A stretch of 8,621 nucleotides of DNA from Bacteroidota bacterium. Lineage in GTDB: Bacteria > Bacteroidota > Bacteroidia > M30B66. Position numbers and translations under genes: made by a program. This document shows, in pieces, positions 1 through 6,572 of the stretch; position 1 is the first letter of the stretch, and each line of letters opens with the position of its first letter. The stretch is taken from the NCBI GenBank assembly GCA_947497195.1, contig CANMGM010000090.1:1-8621 (forward strand). The letters run 5' to 3'. The notes below the pieces were generated by a model. The model did not search any database, had not been told where the DNA came from, and worked only from the letters and a program-made list of their open reading frames with translations.

Positions 1-816
1 ATCCTCAATAAATCGCTGAAGCGTGAAATATTAGTTTTTAGCGGCGCTGTTTTCTTTTCAGGCCTTTCGACCATGGGAATTAAATTGGTCGATACGGTAA
101 TAATCGGACAATTCGTATCGCTTGATGTTGTGGGTATATATAGTATAGCAGCTTTTATTCCGAGTTTTATTGAAGCGCCGATTAATTCGCTTGAAAAAAT
201 TTCAAATGCCCGAATTGCCAAGTCATGGGAAGATAACGATATAGATAATATTCATCATATTTATGTGCAGAGTTCGCGATTTTTATTTGCAATTGGCGGA
301 CTTCTTTTTTTGCTGGTTTATGTCAATACTCCGCCATTTTTTAATTTGTTGCCTGCTGGGTTTGAATTGGGAATTAATTCGGTATACATTTTAAGTTTGA
401 GTGCACTTTTTAACCTTATCACCGGCACAAATACGGCAATTATCTTTACATCCAAACACTACCGCTTTGGATCTTTTGCTCTTATTGCAATATCAATTTT
501 GAATATTTTTCTATTGTACGCATTAATTCCGAATTTGGGTATTGATGGTGCAGCACTGGCGAGTTGTATTTCAAGCTTTATCTATAATTTGTTCAAATAT
601 TTATTCATTTGGAAATACTTTAAGATTCAGCCTTTTGATTTTATAACCTTAAAAATATTCCTAATTGTATGTTTCGTTTTCATTATGTGCTCCCTTGTTC
701 AATTTGGAGCAAATCCTTTCATGAATATCATTTTGGGTTCATTGCTTGTTGCGTCTTTATATTTTATTTTGCTTAAATCTACCGGCATCTGGAGCCAACT
801 GAAAGTGAAGTTTTGA
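1..816 (+). CDS. Polysaccharide/O-antigen flippase, MATE-like (MVF superfamily), 5' end missing
   Basis: This is the C-terminal 271 residues of a multi-pass inner-membrane protein, probably a Wzx-type flippase that moves lipid-linked oligosaccharide across the membrane. The reading frame is open from base 1. The ATG at 73 lies inside conserved-looking sequence (AVFFSGLSTMGIKLVDTVIIG), so I take it as an internal methionine, with the true start upstream of the window. Family members are usually around 450-500 residues, so roughly half is missing. Hydrophobic stretches fit six or more membrane helices, for example window residues 94-108 (FLFAIGGLLFLLVYV), around 160-176, and two near the C terminus. 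The segment VGIYSIAAFIPSFIEAP and the motif LGIDGAALAS resemble the second half of Bacteroidota flippases. A sample (481-720) is only about 30% G+C, which is common for surface-polysaccharide genes. The gene ends 28 bases before the convergent phosphoesterase. The superfamily is fairly sure; the substrate is unknown. Confidence 0.8.
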   Translation: MLNKSLKREILVFSGAVFFSGLSTMGIKLVDTVIIGQFVSLDVVGIYSIAAFIPSFIEAPINSLEKISNARIAKSWEDNDIDNIHHIYVQSSRFLFAIGGLLFLLVYVNTPPFFNLLPAGFELGINSVYILSLSALFNLITGTNTAIIFTSKHYRFGSFALIAISILNIFLLYALIPNLGIDGAALASCISSFIYNLFKYLFIWKYFKIQPFDFITLKIFLIVCFVFIMCSLVQFGANPFMNIILGSLLVASLYFILLKSTGIWSQLKVKF

Positions 817-844
817 AGATTAAATTCAGAAGATAAATCGCACG

Positions 845-1348
845 TTACACCGAAACCCTGTTCCCTATTTCTATCACTTCAGGCGATATTATTTTTCCCT
901 CCGCTATCGAAAAGCGAATGAGTGTCTTTTTCTGATGAAAGCCGTGTTTCCCAGCTGCTCCCGGATTCATATGCACAAGTTGATAGTGCTTATCGTACAT
1001 CACCTTTAAGATGTGCGAATGTCCGCAGATAAACAACCCCGGTTTTTCGGATTCTATCATTTTCCGGATTCGCTCGGGATACTTTCCGGGATAGCCACCA
1101 ATATGAGTCATGTACACCTTCAAGCCCTCACATTCAAAAACCTGATTCAACGGAAACATGCGGCGGAGTTTTGCGTCATCGATGTTGCCATAAACTGCGC
1201 GTAGCGGCTTTTGTGCCGATATCTGATCTGCCAGTTCAACGGAGCCAATATCGCCGGCATGCCAGATTTCGTCTGCCTGTAAAATGTATTTTTCGATCTT
1301 CGGGTCGAGGTATCCGTGTGTATCCGACAGCAACAAAATGCTCTTCAT
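845..1348 (-). CDS. Small calcineurin-like metallophosphoesterase (YfcE/MJ0936 type)
   Basis: This is a complete 167-residue protein made almost entirely of a metallophosphoesterase domain. All the usual two-metal ligands are visible: SDTHG (Asp9, His11), HAGDIG (Asp33), YGNID (Asn55), MTHIGG (His82) and CGHSH (His110, His112), followed by NPGAAG at 128-133. The length matches the short YfcE/MJ0936 group, whose tested members cleave phosphodiester model substrates. The physiological substrate is usually unknown. It has no signal peptide or membrane segment and should be cytoplasmic. Its ATG overlaps the stop of the upstream ABC ATPase gene by four bases (ATGA, 1345-1348), which suggests translational coupling and makes the start firm. 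It is the last gene of the lipid A block. A role as the lipid A hydrolase LpxH is tempting but unlikely, because LpxH is larger (about 240 residues) and has different motif spacing. Confidence 0.9.
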   Translation of the reverse strand: MKSILLLSDTHGYLDPKIEKYILQADEIWHAGDIGSVELADQISAQKPLRAVYGNIDDAKLRRMFPLNQVFECEGLKVYMTHIGGYPGKYPERIRKMIESEKPGLFICGHSHILKVMYDKHYQLVHMNPGAAGKHGFHQKKTLIRFSIAEGKIISPEVIEIGNRVSV

Positions 1349-1962
1349 CGCTTCGATAAATCAATCTGTTCTGTACAGAATGCATACTCTGCAGCAACAC
1401 TGTTCGAACACACCACTATGGTACGTTGTGCACCAAACTGTTCAATCAAGTCGTTGTACCAGTCTGTGGCCCTTTCATCGAGATTGGAGGTGGGTTCATC
1501 GAGTAACACGAGCGGAGTATCCGATAAAATAGCAAGCAACAATCGAACGCGCTGCTTCATTCCCGAGCTGAAGTAGGCAATGCGGGTTTCGGATTTGTCT
1601 TTGAGGCCCGAAAGCTGTATCAGTTCTTCCGTCGACAATCCTTTGCACACCGGCTTCAGTTTGAAGTGAAATTCGATGTGTTCGCGTAATGAAAAGTCTT
1701 CGATTAGTTCAAGATAAGGCGTTGCAAGTGAAATATACTTATAAACATTGTCTGCACTTATTGCTTTACTGTTTGCCTTCCATCCAATAGTTCCTTCAGA
1801 AACAGTTGCATATCCGGCCAATATCTGAAGCAATGTCGATTTTCCGCTTCCGTTTGAACCCAGAATTACCGTTCTGGATCCAGCGGAAAAAGAATGATTC
1901 AAATCACGAAACAACCAGGTAAAATTAAATCGCTTGGATAGTTGATCGAGTATAATTTCCAT
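1345..1962 (-). CDS. ABC transporter ATP-binding protein with atypical Q- and H-loops
   Basis: This is a 205-residue single-domain ABC ATPase. Walker A is GSNGSGKST (35-43), the signature is degenerate (YFSSGMKQR, 130-138), and Walker B with the catalytic glutamate is VLLDEPTSNLD (152-162). Where a Q-loop glutamine is expected there is SLATPYLEL (78-86). Where the switch histidine is expected the sequence reads VVCSNS (183-188), with serine and asparagine in place of histidine. I recall similar sequences in Bacteroidota homologues, so these may be family traits. Annotation pipelines often label such proteins CcmA-like or generic ABC ATPases. No permease gene lies in the window, so its membrane partner, if any, is encoded elsewhere. 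It starts 8 bases after lpxA and overlaps the phosphoesterase gene by four bases, so it appears co-transcribed with lipid A genes. The ATPase fold is certain; the transported substrate is not. Confidence 0.88.
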   Translation of the reverse strand: MEIILDQLSKRFNFTWLFRDLNHSFSAGSRTVILGSNGSGKSTLLQILAGYATVSEGTIGWKANSKAISADNVYKYISLATPYLELIEDFSLREHIEFHFKLKPVCKGLSTEELIQLSGLKDKSETRIAYFSSGMKQRVRLLLAILSDTPLVLLDEPTSNLDERATDWYNDLIEQFGAQRTIVVCSNSVAAEYAFCTEQIDLSKR

Positions 1963-1970
1963 AAACAGAA

Positions 1971-2756
1971 TTACTCGTCCTTCCCGTATCCGCGCATGAT
2001 TCCGCGCTTTGCATTCTGAATAAACAGGATAATTTCGTCGCGCTCTGATGTTGCTGGCATTTCGGCTTCAATACGTGCCAATGCATCTGTGGTATTCAGA
2101 CCACTCACATACAAAATGCGGTAAATATCTTGAATTGCCGTTATTGCTTCGTTGCTGTATCCGCGGCGGCGTAAGCCGATAGAATTAATTCCTGCATACG
2201 ACAAAGGTTCTCGTCCGGCCTTTACATACGGCGGAACATCTTTCCTAACCAGTGAACCACCCGAAATCATAACATGCGCGCCAATGTGCACAAACTGGTG
2301 AACGGCCGACATCCCACCAATAACCGCATGGTCGCCCACAACTACATGACCGGCCATATTCACAGCATTGGCGATAATGCAATGCGATCCAACAAGGCAA
2401 TCGTGTGCAAGATGCACATATGCCATGATGAGTGTGTGTTCTCCTACCCGCGTGGTCATGCGGTCGTTTGTGCCCCTATTAATGGTAACGCACTCGCGAA
2501 TGGTAACATGATCGCCAATTTCAACACTTGTTTTTTCGCCGTTAAACTTCAAGTCTTGTGGAATAGCTGCAATAACAGCACCCGGGAAAATGCGGCAATT
2601 TTTTCCAATGCGTGCGCCATCCATAATCGTAACATTGGAACCAATCCAAGTTCCTTCACCAATCTCAACATCGCCGTGAATAACAGCGAAAGGATCAACG
2701 GTTACGCCTCTGGCAATCTTGGCGTTTGGATGAATGTAGGCAAGCGGCTGAATCAT
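1971..2756 (-). CDS. lpxA: UDP-N-acetylglucosamine 3-O-acyltransferase
   Basis: LpxA catalyses the first step of lipid A synthesis in the cytoplasm, transferring a 3-hydroxyacyl chain from acyl-ACP to the 3-OH of UDP-GlcNAc. The 261-residue length matches the family (262 in E. coli). Residues 1 to about 190 show hexapeptide repeats of a left-handed beta-helix, followed by a helical C-terminal region. Landmarks include PQDLKFNGE (66-74) and HLAHDCLVG (115-123), where His118 aligns with the E. coli catalytic His125. The position matching the E. coli acyl-length ruler Gly173 is Gly166 (in ISGGSL), which fits use of a long acyl chain; that is inference from alignment by eye. A 36-base gap separates it from lpxC/fabZ and contains a convincing promoter, so lpxA may be transcribed on its own as well as from the operon. 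Confidence 0.97.
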   Translation of the reverse strand: MIQPLAYIHPNAKIARGVTVDPFAVIHGDVEIGEGTWIGSNVTIMDGARIGKNCRIFPGAVIAAIPQDLKFNGEKTSVEIGDHVTIRECVTINRGTNDRMTTRVGEHTLIMAYVHLAHDCLVGSHCIIANAVNMAGHVVVGDHAVIGGMSAVHQFVHIGAHVMISGGSLVRKDVPPYVKAGREPLSYAGINSIGLRRRGYSNEAITAIQDIYRILYVSGLNTTDALARIEAEMPATSERDEIILFIQNAKRGIMRGYGKDE

Positions 2757-2770
2757 GTTTTACAGGTTGC

Positions 2771-2800
2771 CAAAGGTAGAAAAAAGCCGGTATCAATCAA
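2771..2800 (-). promoter_or_regulatory. Candidate Bacteroidota-type promoter for lpxA and the two genes after it
   Basis: Read on the minus strand, a TTG at 2800-2798 is followed by exactly 19 bases and then TACCTTTG (2778-2771). TACCTTTG is a full match to the Bacteroidota -7 consensus TAnnTTTG, and the spacing suits the -33/-7 arrangement. The -33 part lies within the last codons of lpxC/fabZ. The -7 element ends 14 bases before the lpxA ATG, so a transcript from here would have a leader of only about 8-10 bases. Among the intergenic regions I checked, this is the only perfect match. Confidence 0.5.
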
Positions 2801-4217
2801 CCAAGCCCTTTTCCTTAACAATCTGCGCCATCATTTCGGCCTCGGTGACGGGTTTGCCGTTTACAAAAGCCACACCACGCATGTGGCAAATACCTCTGCG
2901 GATGGGAGAAATCAGTTCGAGTTTAAAGATGAGGGTGTCGCCCGGACTAACTTTTTGCTTGAATCTCACATTGTCGATTTTCATGAAATAGGTGAGGTAA
3001 TTTTCCGGATCAGGAACTGTGTTCAATACTAGAATTCCACCTACCTGTGCCATGGCCTCAATAATCAAAACGCCTGGCATAACCGGATTTCCGGGGAAAT
3101 GCCCGCGGAAGAAATCCTCGTTCATGGTAACATTTTTCAAGCCTACAACATGATTTTCGCTCATTTCCAGAATCTTATCGATGAGCAAAAAAGGTTGGCG
3201 ATGCGGTAAAATCCGCATAATGTCGTTGATGTTGTAAAGTGGCGGCTGACTCAAATCAATATCAAGCGAATCGCCTTTGCGGTTTTTTTCTTGCTTGATT
3301 AGTTGCTTGATTTTGCGTGCAAATTCAACATTGGCAGCGTGCCCCGGTCGTGTCGCAATAATCTGAGCACGAATTGGTTTTCCAATTAACATCAAATCGC
3401 CCACAACGTCGAGCAGTTTATGGCGCGCCGCCTCGTTTTGATGCATGATGGAGATGTTATTCAGCGTTCCATCGGCGGTTACATGCACATCCGAGCGCCC
3501 GAAAACTTCGTTCAGTTTTTGTTTCTCAACTTCGGTCAAATCACGGTCAACATAAACGATGGCATTGCTTAAATCGCCGCCTTTTATTAAGTTGCTTTCG
3601 AGCAAGGCATTTAGCTCATGCAAGAATACAAACGTGCGGCATGAAGAAATTTCTTGGTTGAATTCGGCGATGTGATTCAACTGCGCATGCTGAAATCCAA
3701 GAACACGCGAATTGAAGTCGATCATTACCTTAACCCGGTAATTTTCTGCCGGAATGGCCATTATTTCTACGCCTCGTCCCGAATCGTTGAAAAAAACATT
3801 GGTCTTCAGTTCGAAGTATTCGCGTTCTGCATCCTGTTCAACAATCCCAGCCTTTTGCAAGGCTTCGGTGAAGAAGCGCGAACTTCCGTCCATAATTGGA
3901 ATTTCGGGTCCGTTTACATCGATGATCAGGTTGTCGATTTGCAATCCACCTGCAGCGGCGAGCGTATGCTCAACCGTCGAAACGCGTGCTTCGCCTTTGC
4001 AAAGTGTTGTGCCGCGTGCCGTTTCGATTACAAAATCTACGTCGGCCGGCACTTCGGGAGCACCTTCCAAATCGCTGCGACGAAATACAATTCCTGTATT
4101 GGCTTCGGCTGGTATGAAAGTAAGCGTTACCTGAACTCCGGTATGTAAACCTACACCGCTTAACTGTGCGGTATTTGCAATGGTTTGCTGCTTTTCTTTG
4201 GGATGTGTTGCACTCAT
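2793..4217 (-). CDS. lpxC/fabZ: Fused UDP-3-O-acyl-GlcNAc deacetylase / 3-hydroxyacyl-ACP dehydratase
   Basis: This is one 474-residue polypeptide carrying two enzymes. Residues 1 to about 307 are LpxC, the zinc deacetylase that commits the pathway to lipid A. The zinc ligands are His84 (STVEHTLAA), His266 and Asp270 (HKLLDVVGDL), with Glu83 as the likely general base and His293 (RPGHAANVEFAR) as a second catalytic residue. The distance between the two zinc histidines is 182 residues, against 159 in E. coli, so there is an insert of about 23 residues near 230-255. Residues about 323-474 are FabZ, which dehydrates 3-hydroxyacyl-ACP in fatty acid synthesis. Its motif is GHFPGNPVMPGV with His373, and Glu387 lies 14 residues on, as in E. 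coli. A charged linker (about 304-322, QLIKQEKNRKGD) joins the domains. The fusion is typical of Bacteroidota. Its ATG overlaps the lpxD stop by four bases (ATGA, 4214-4217). Confidence 0.97.
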   Translation of the reverse strand: MSATHPKEKQQTIANTAQLSGVGLHTGVQVTLTFIPAEANTGIVFRRSDLEGAPEVPADVDFVIETARGTTLCKGEARVSTVEHTLAAAGGLQIDNLIIDVNGPEIPIMDGSSRFFTEALQKAGIVEQDAEREYFELKTNVFFNDSGRGVEIMAIPAENYRVKVMIDFNSRVLGFQHAQLNHIAEFNQEISSCRTFVFLHELNALLESNLIKGGDLSNAIVYVDRDLTEVEKQKLNEVFGRSDVHVTADGTLNNISIMHQNEAARHKLLDVVGDLMLIGKPIRAQIIATRPGHAANVEFARKIKQLIKQEKNRKGDSLDIDLSQPPLYNINDIMRILPHRQPFLLIDKILEMSENHVVGLKNVTMNEDFFRGHFPGNPVMPGVLIIEAMAQVGGILVLNTVPDPENYLTYFMKIDNVRFKQKVSPGDTLIFKLELISPIRRGICHMRGVAFVNGKPVTEAEMMAQIVKEKGLVD

Positions 4218-5242
4218 GATTCGTTTACCTGTTTTTCCAATTCTTCTAAACGCGCCAGTATTTCGGGCAGTTTTCTAAATCCAACGTACGATTTCTTATA
4301 ATCGCCAATTCCGAATGCCGGTGAGCCCTGAACGATTTCACCTTCTTTGGTGATGCTGCTCCCAATACCCGACTGTGCTGCAATTTTTACTTTATCGGCA
4401 ATAACGAGATGACCAACAATGCCAACCTGACCACCAATCATACAAAATCGCCCGATTTTGGTTGAACCGGCAATTCCGGTTTGCGCTGCAATTACAGTAT
4501 GTTCTCCAATTTCTACATTGTGTGCAACCTGAATAAGGTTATCGAGTTTTACGCCTTTGCGGATAATGGTTGATCCCAGTGTTGCTCGGTCGATGGTTGT
4601 ATTGGAGCCAATTTCGACATGATCTTCGATGATAACATTTCCTATCTGCGCCACTTTCACATAATTGGCATCATCCTGCGGCGCAAAGCCAAAGCCATCG
4701 CCGCCAATAACCACACCCGAATGTATGCGGCAATTCGAACCGATTCTTGATTCTGAATATACCTTTACTCCGGCAAAGAGTGTGGTATTGCTTCCAATGG
4801 TAACATTATCGCCAATGTATACGCCGGGATACAATTTCACATTGTCGCCAAGTACCGAATTTTCGCCAACATATACGAAAGAGCCGATGTAAGGATTCGC
4901 TCCGATTTTTGCCGATGCGGCAATGGTATGTGGATTCTCTCTACCCACTTTGTTCTGCGAAATTTTATTGTATGTATCGAGCAGCACCGCAAAACTCTTG
5001 TACGCATCTTCCACCCGAATCAGCGTTGTATGAAGCGGGAATTCGGGCACAAATGAATTGTTCACAACGACCAAACTGGCCTGTGTTTTATAAATGTACT
5101 CCTCGTATTTCTTGTTGGCTAAAAATGTGAGCGATCCGGGTTCGCCCTCTTCGATTTTTGCCAGCCGATTTACCTTCGCATTCGCATCACCTTCGATGGT
5201 TCCGCCTAGTAAATCAGCAATTTGACCTGCAGTAAATTCCAT
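4214..5242 (-). CDS. lpxD: UDP-3-O-acylglucosamine N-acyltransferase
   Basis: LpxD catalyses the third step of lipid A synthesis, N-acylating the product of LpxC to give UDP-2,3-diacylglucosamine. The 342 residues match the E. coli length (341). Residues 1 to about 100 form the N-terminal uridine-binding domain (SLTFLANKKYEEY at 37-49 is characteristic). Residues about 105-300 carry hexapeptide repeats of a left-handed beta-helix, and the last 20 or so residues form a charged helix (LPEILARLEELEKQ). The catalytic histidine is His241 in IQVAHNVEIG, equivalent to E. coli His239; His278 in VGHLVIADKV matches the second conserved histidine. The glycine-rich VVIGGDGFGFAP (177-188) is also a family hallmark. 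The gene lies 12 bases after the HD-domain gene and overlaps lpxC/fabZ by four bases, so LpxD and LpxC are probably made together. The start is an ATG. Confidence 0.97.
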   Translation of the reverse strand: MEFTAGQIADLLGGTIEGDANAKVNRLAKIEEGEPGSLTFLANKKYEEYIYKTQASLVVVNNSFVPEFPLHTTLIRVEDAYKSFAVLLDTYNKISQNKVGRENPHTIAASAKIGANPYIGSFVYVGENSVLGDNVKLYPGVYIGDNVTIGSNTTLFAGVKVYSESRIGSNCRIHSGVVIGGDGFGFAPQDDANYVKVAQIGNVIIEDHVEIGSNTTIDRATLGSTIIRKGVKLDNLIQVAHNVEIGEHTVIAAQTGIAGSTKIGRFCMIGGQVGIVGHLVIADKVKIAAQSGIGSSITKEGEIVQGSPAFGIGDYKKSYVGFRKLPEILARLEELEKQVNES

Positions 5243-5254
5243 TTTTATTCCTAA

Positions 5255-6508
5255 TCAATTAGTAGTTTCGAGCTCTTTGGGGTAACAAAGAAAGTATTTA
5301 TGTGTAGCGTTGGTCAATACCGAAAGATGCAACTGATCGGCAACTTTGTTAAGACCAACTATTCTTCCATCTTTTTGAAGTACATTGATTTTGTCTTCAT
5401 CGTCTTTGTACGCACTGTTGGTTATCTTACCGGTAAACACAAAATACGGAAGCGCCTCATCTGAAAAACCTGCGTTGGATAGGCGGCTTCTGTAAAGGTC
5501 TACTTTTTCTGACGTAAATGGTTCGTTATCGAGATGTATGCGCAAGAGATCGCGGTGTATAAGACGTGAACTAAGTTGACGCAGAATGGCATCGTCGTGA
5601 TTGATCCATTCTTTCGCTGCCGCAAATATATCATAATCATCCAAGGCAGCGAAATGACTGAGTATTTCAAATTGGCTACCGCCTTTATTTTGAAGGTTTT
5701 CTGATTGAGAGAGGAAAAATCGCAGTGCTGTCGACGCAAACAAGGTTTCGTTTTGTTGGGCAAGATGCCGGGCACGCATCAATGTACCAACCAGGAGATT
5801 TTCGGCCGAAAGCACCGTTTTGTGCAAATACACCTGCCAGTACATCAGCCTGCGGGCAATGAGAAACTTTTCGATGCTGTATATTCCCTTTTCCTGCACA
5901 ACAATTCGATCGTCAACCACATCCAGCATTTTTATGATGCGTTCAGATCCTACAGCTCCTTCTACCACACCGGTGAAAAAACTGTCGCGGTTCAAATAAT
6001 CGAGCCGATCCATATCCAACTGACTGCTAACAAGCTGGTGCAGAAATTTCTTCGGATAGGTGCTCTTAAAAATAGCAATGCACACATCCAGTTTGCCCCT
6101 AAATTCAGTATTGAGGTGTTCCATAATGAGCAGCGACAATTTCTCGTGTGGCCAGTCGGGAATGACGGCGTGCTCTAACGCATGCGAAAATGGTCCGTGT
6201 CCAATGTCGTGCAATAAGATAGCTGCATACACCCCACTTTCTTCCTCGTCCGAAATTTCATTGCCACGGCTGCGTAGATGTGACACCGCAAGTTGCATTA
6301 AATGTAGTGCGCCCAAAGCATGGTGGTAGCGGCTATGGTTTGCGCCGGGGTACACATAATCGGTAAGGCCCAGCTGACGAATTCGACGCAGCCGCTGAAA
6401 CCAGGGATGCTCAATTAGATCAAAGATAAAATCGTTTGGAATGGTTATAAAACCATACACCGGATCGTTGATGAGCTTTTTTTTGTTCTGCGTAAGTTTC
6501 ACAAACAA
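5255..6508 (-). CDS. HD-domain phosphohydrolase, SAMHD1/dGTPase-like, non-ATG start
   Basis: This 417-residue protein has an N-terminal HD domain with a full set of metal ligands aligning with SAMHD1: His63 (RYHHALG), His100-Asp101 (LLHDIGHGPFSHALEH) and Asp167 (QLDMDRLDYLNRD). It belongs to the COG1078-type phosphohydrolases, some of which hydrolyse dNTPs; the substrate here is unproven. Residues beyond about 200 form the helical C-terminal region of that family. The first internal methionine is residue 71, after conserved sequence such as NDPVYGF (14-20). Translation must therefore begin at a non-ATG codon: TTG at 6508 (used here) or GTG two codons later at 6502. No in-frame ATG is present in the intergenic region upstream. 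A 12-base inverted repeat ends five bases before the TTG. It is the first gene of the minus-strand block and lies 12 bases ahead of lpxD, which suggests co-expression with lipid A enzymes; this does not show a role in that pathway. Confidence 0.9.
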   Translation of the reverse strand: MFVKLTQNKKKLINDPVYGFITIPNDFIFDLIEHPWFQRLRRIRQLGLTDYVYPGANHSRYHHALGALHLMQLAVSHLRSRGNEISDEEESGVYAAILLHDIGHGPFSHALEHAVIPDWPHEKLSLLIMEHLNTEFRGKLDVCIAIFKSTYPKKFLHQLVSSQLDMDRLDYLNRDSFFTGVVEGAVGSERIIKMLDVVDDRIVVQEKGIYSIEKFLIARRLMYWQVYLHKTVLSAENLLVGTLMRARHLAQQNETLFASTALRFFLSQSENLQNKGGSQFEILSHFAALDDYDIFAAAKEWINHDDAILRQLSSRLIHRDLLRIHLDNEPFTSEKVDLYRSRLSNAGFSDEALPYFVFTGKITNSAYKDDEDKINVLQKDGRIVGLNKVADQLHLSVLTNATHKYFLCYPKELETTN

Positions 6509-6510
6509 TA

Positions 6511-6545
6511 TTTTGCAATTAATCCTGTTTGTATGGATTAATTTG
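6511..6545 (+). promoter_or_regulatory. Weak promoter-like sequence ahead of porX
   Basis: On the plus strand TTTTG (6511-6515) is followed after 22 bases by TTAATTTG (6538-6545), which misses the Bacteroidota -7 consensus TAnnTTTG at one position. The -7 element would lie 27 bases before the porX ATG. Both parts fall on the arms of the inverted repeat at 6514-6547, so a protein bound there could block transcription. The match is imperfect, the spacer is long and the region is AT-rich, so it could easily be chance. Confidence 0.25.
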
Positions 6546-6547
6546 CA
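6514..6547. repeat. Imperfect inverted repeat in the divergent control region
   Basis: The left arm TGCAATTAATCC (6514-6525) and right arm GGATTAATTTGCA (6535-6547) are reverse complements except for one extra T in the right arm (6544). The inner nine pairs (6517-6525 with 6535-6543) are perfect, and the loop is nine bases (6526-6534). It fills more than half of the 64-base region between the divergent HD and porX starts. As DNA it could be an operator for either gene. As RNA it would form a hairpin ending five bases before the HD start codon. Confidence 0.65.
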
Positions 6548-6572
6548 GCCGCCAAATTAGACAAAAACATTC

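Larger units (their letters stand above)
845..6508 (-). other. Predicted six-gene lipid A operon
   Basis: Six minus-strand genes run from the HD phosphohydrolase through lpxD, lpxC/fabZ, lpxA and the ABC ATPase to the metallophosphoesterase. The gaps between them are 12, -4, 36, 8 and -4 bases. Two junctions share the overlap ATGA, typical of translational coupling. No terminator-like hairpin is visible between any of the genes. The single larger gap, before lpxA, contains a promoter-like sequence, so the last three genes may have two sources of transcript. The operon is inferred from spacing and strand only. Confidence 0.75.

Noticed and set aside
817..844. A bidirectional terminator between the convergent flippase and phosphoesterase genes
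   Set aside because: The 28 bases contain no inverted repeat and no T-run of useful length on either strand.
845..1348. The metallophosphoesterase as LpxH, the next lipid A enzyme
   Set aside because: The position is tempting, but the protein is only 167 residues, with the SDTHG / GDIG / GNID motifs of the YfcE group and no room for the LpxH lid. An orthologue search would settle it.
1963..1978. TAATTCTG before the ABC ATPase as a second internal promoter
   Set aside because: It misses the -7 consensus at one base, overlaps the lpxA stop, and I saw no convincing -33 element, so it is weaker than the site before lpxA.
2274..3032. A 252-codon plus-strand open frame spanning the lpxA-lpxC/fabZ junction
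   Set aside because: It is antisense to two clearly conserved enzymes and its translation has no recognisable domain or sensible composition (many Asn, His, Cys). It is best explained as a chance frame opposite biased coding sequence.
3654..4148. Long plus-strand frames opposite lpxC, with similar ones opposite lpxD and the HD gene (for example 5705-6178)
   Set aside because: All lie wholly within conserved genes on the other strand and show no motif, signal peptide or independent spacing signal.
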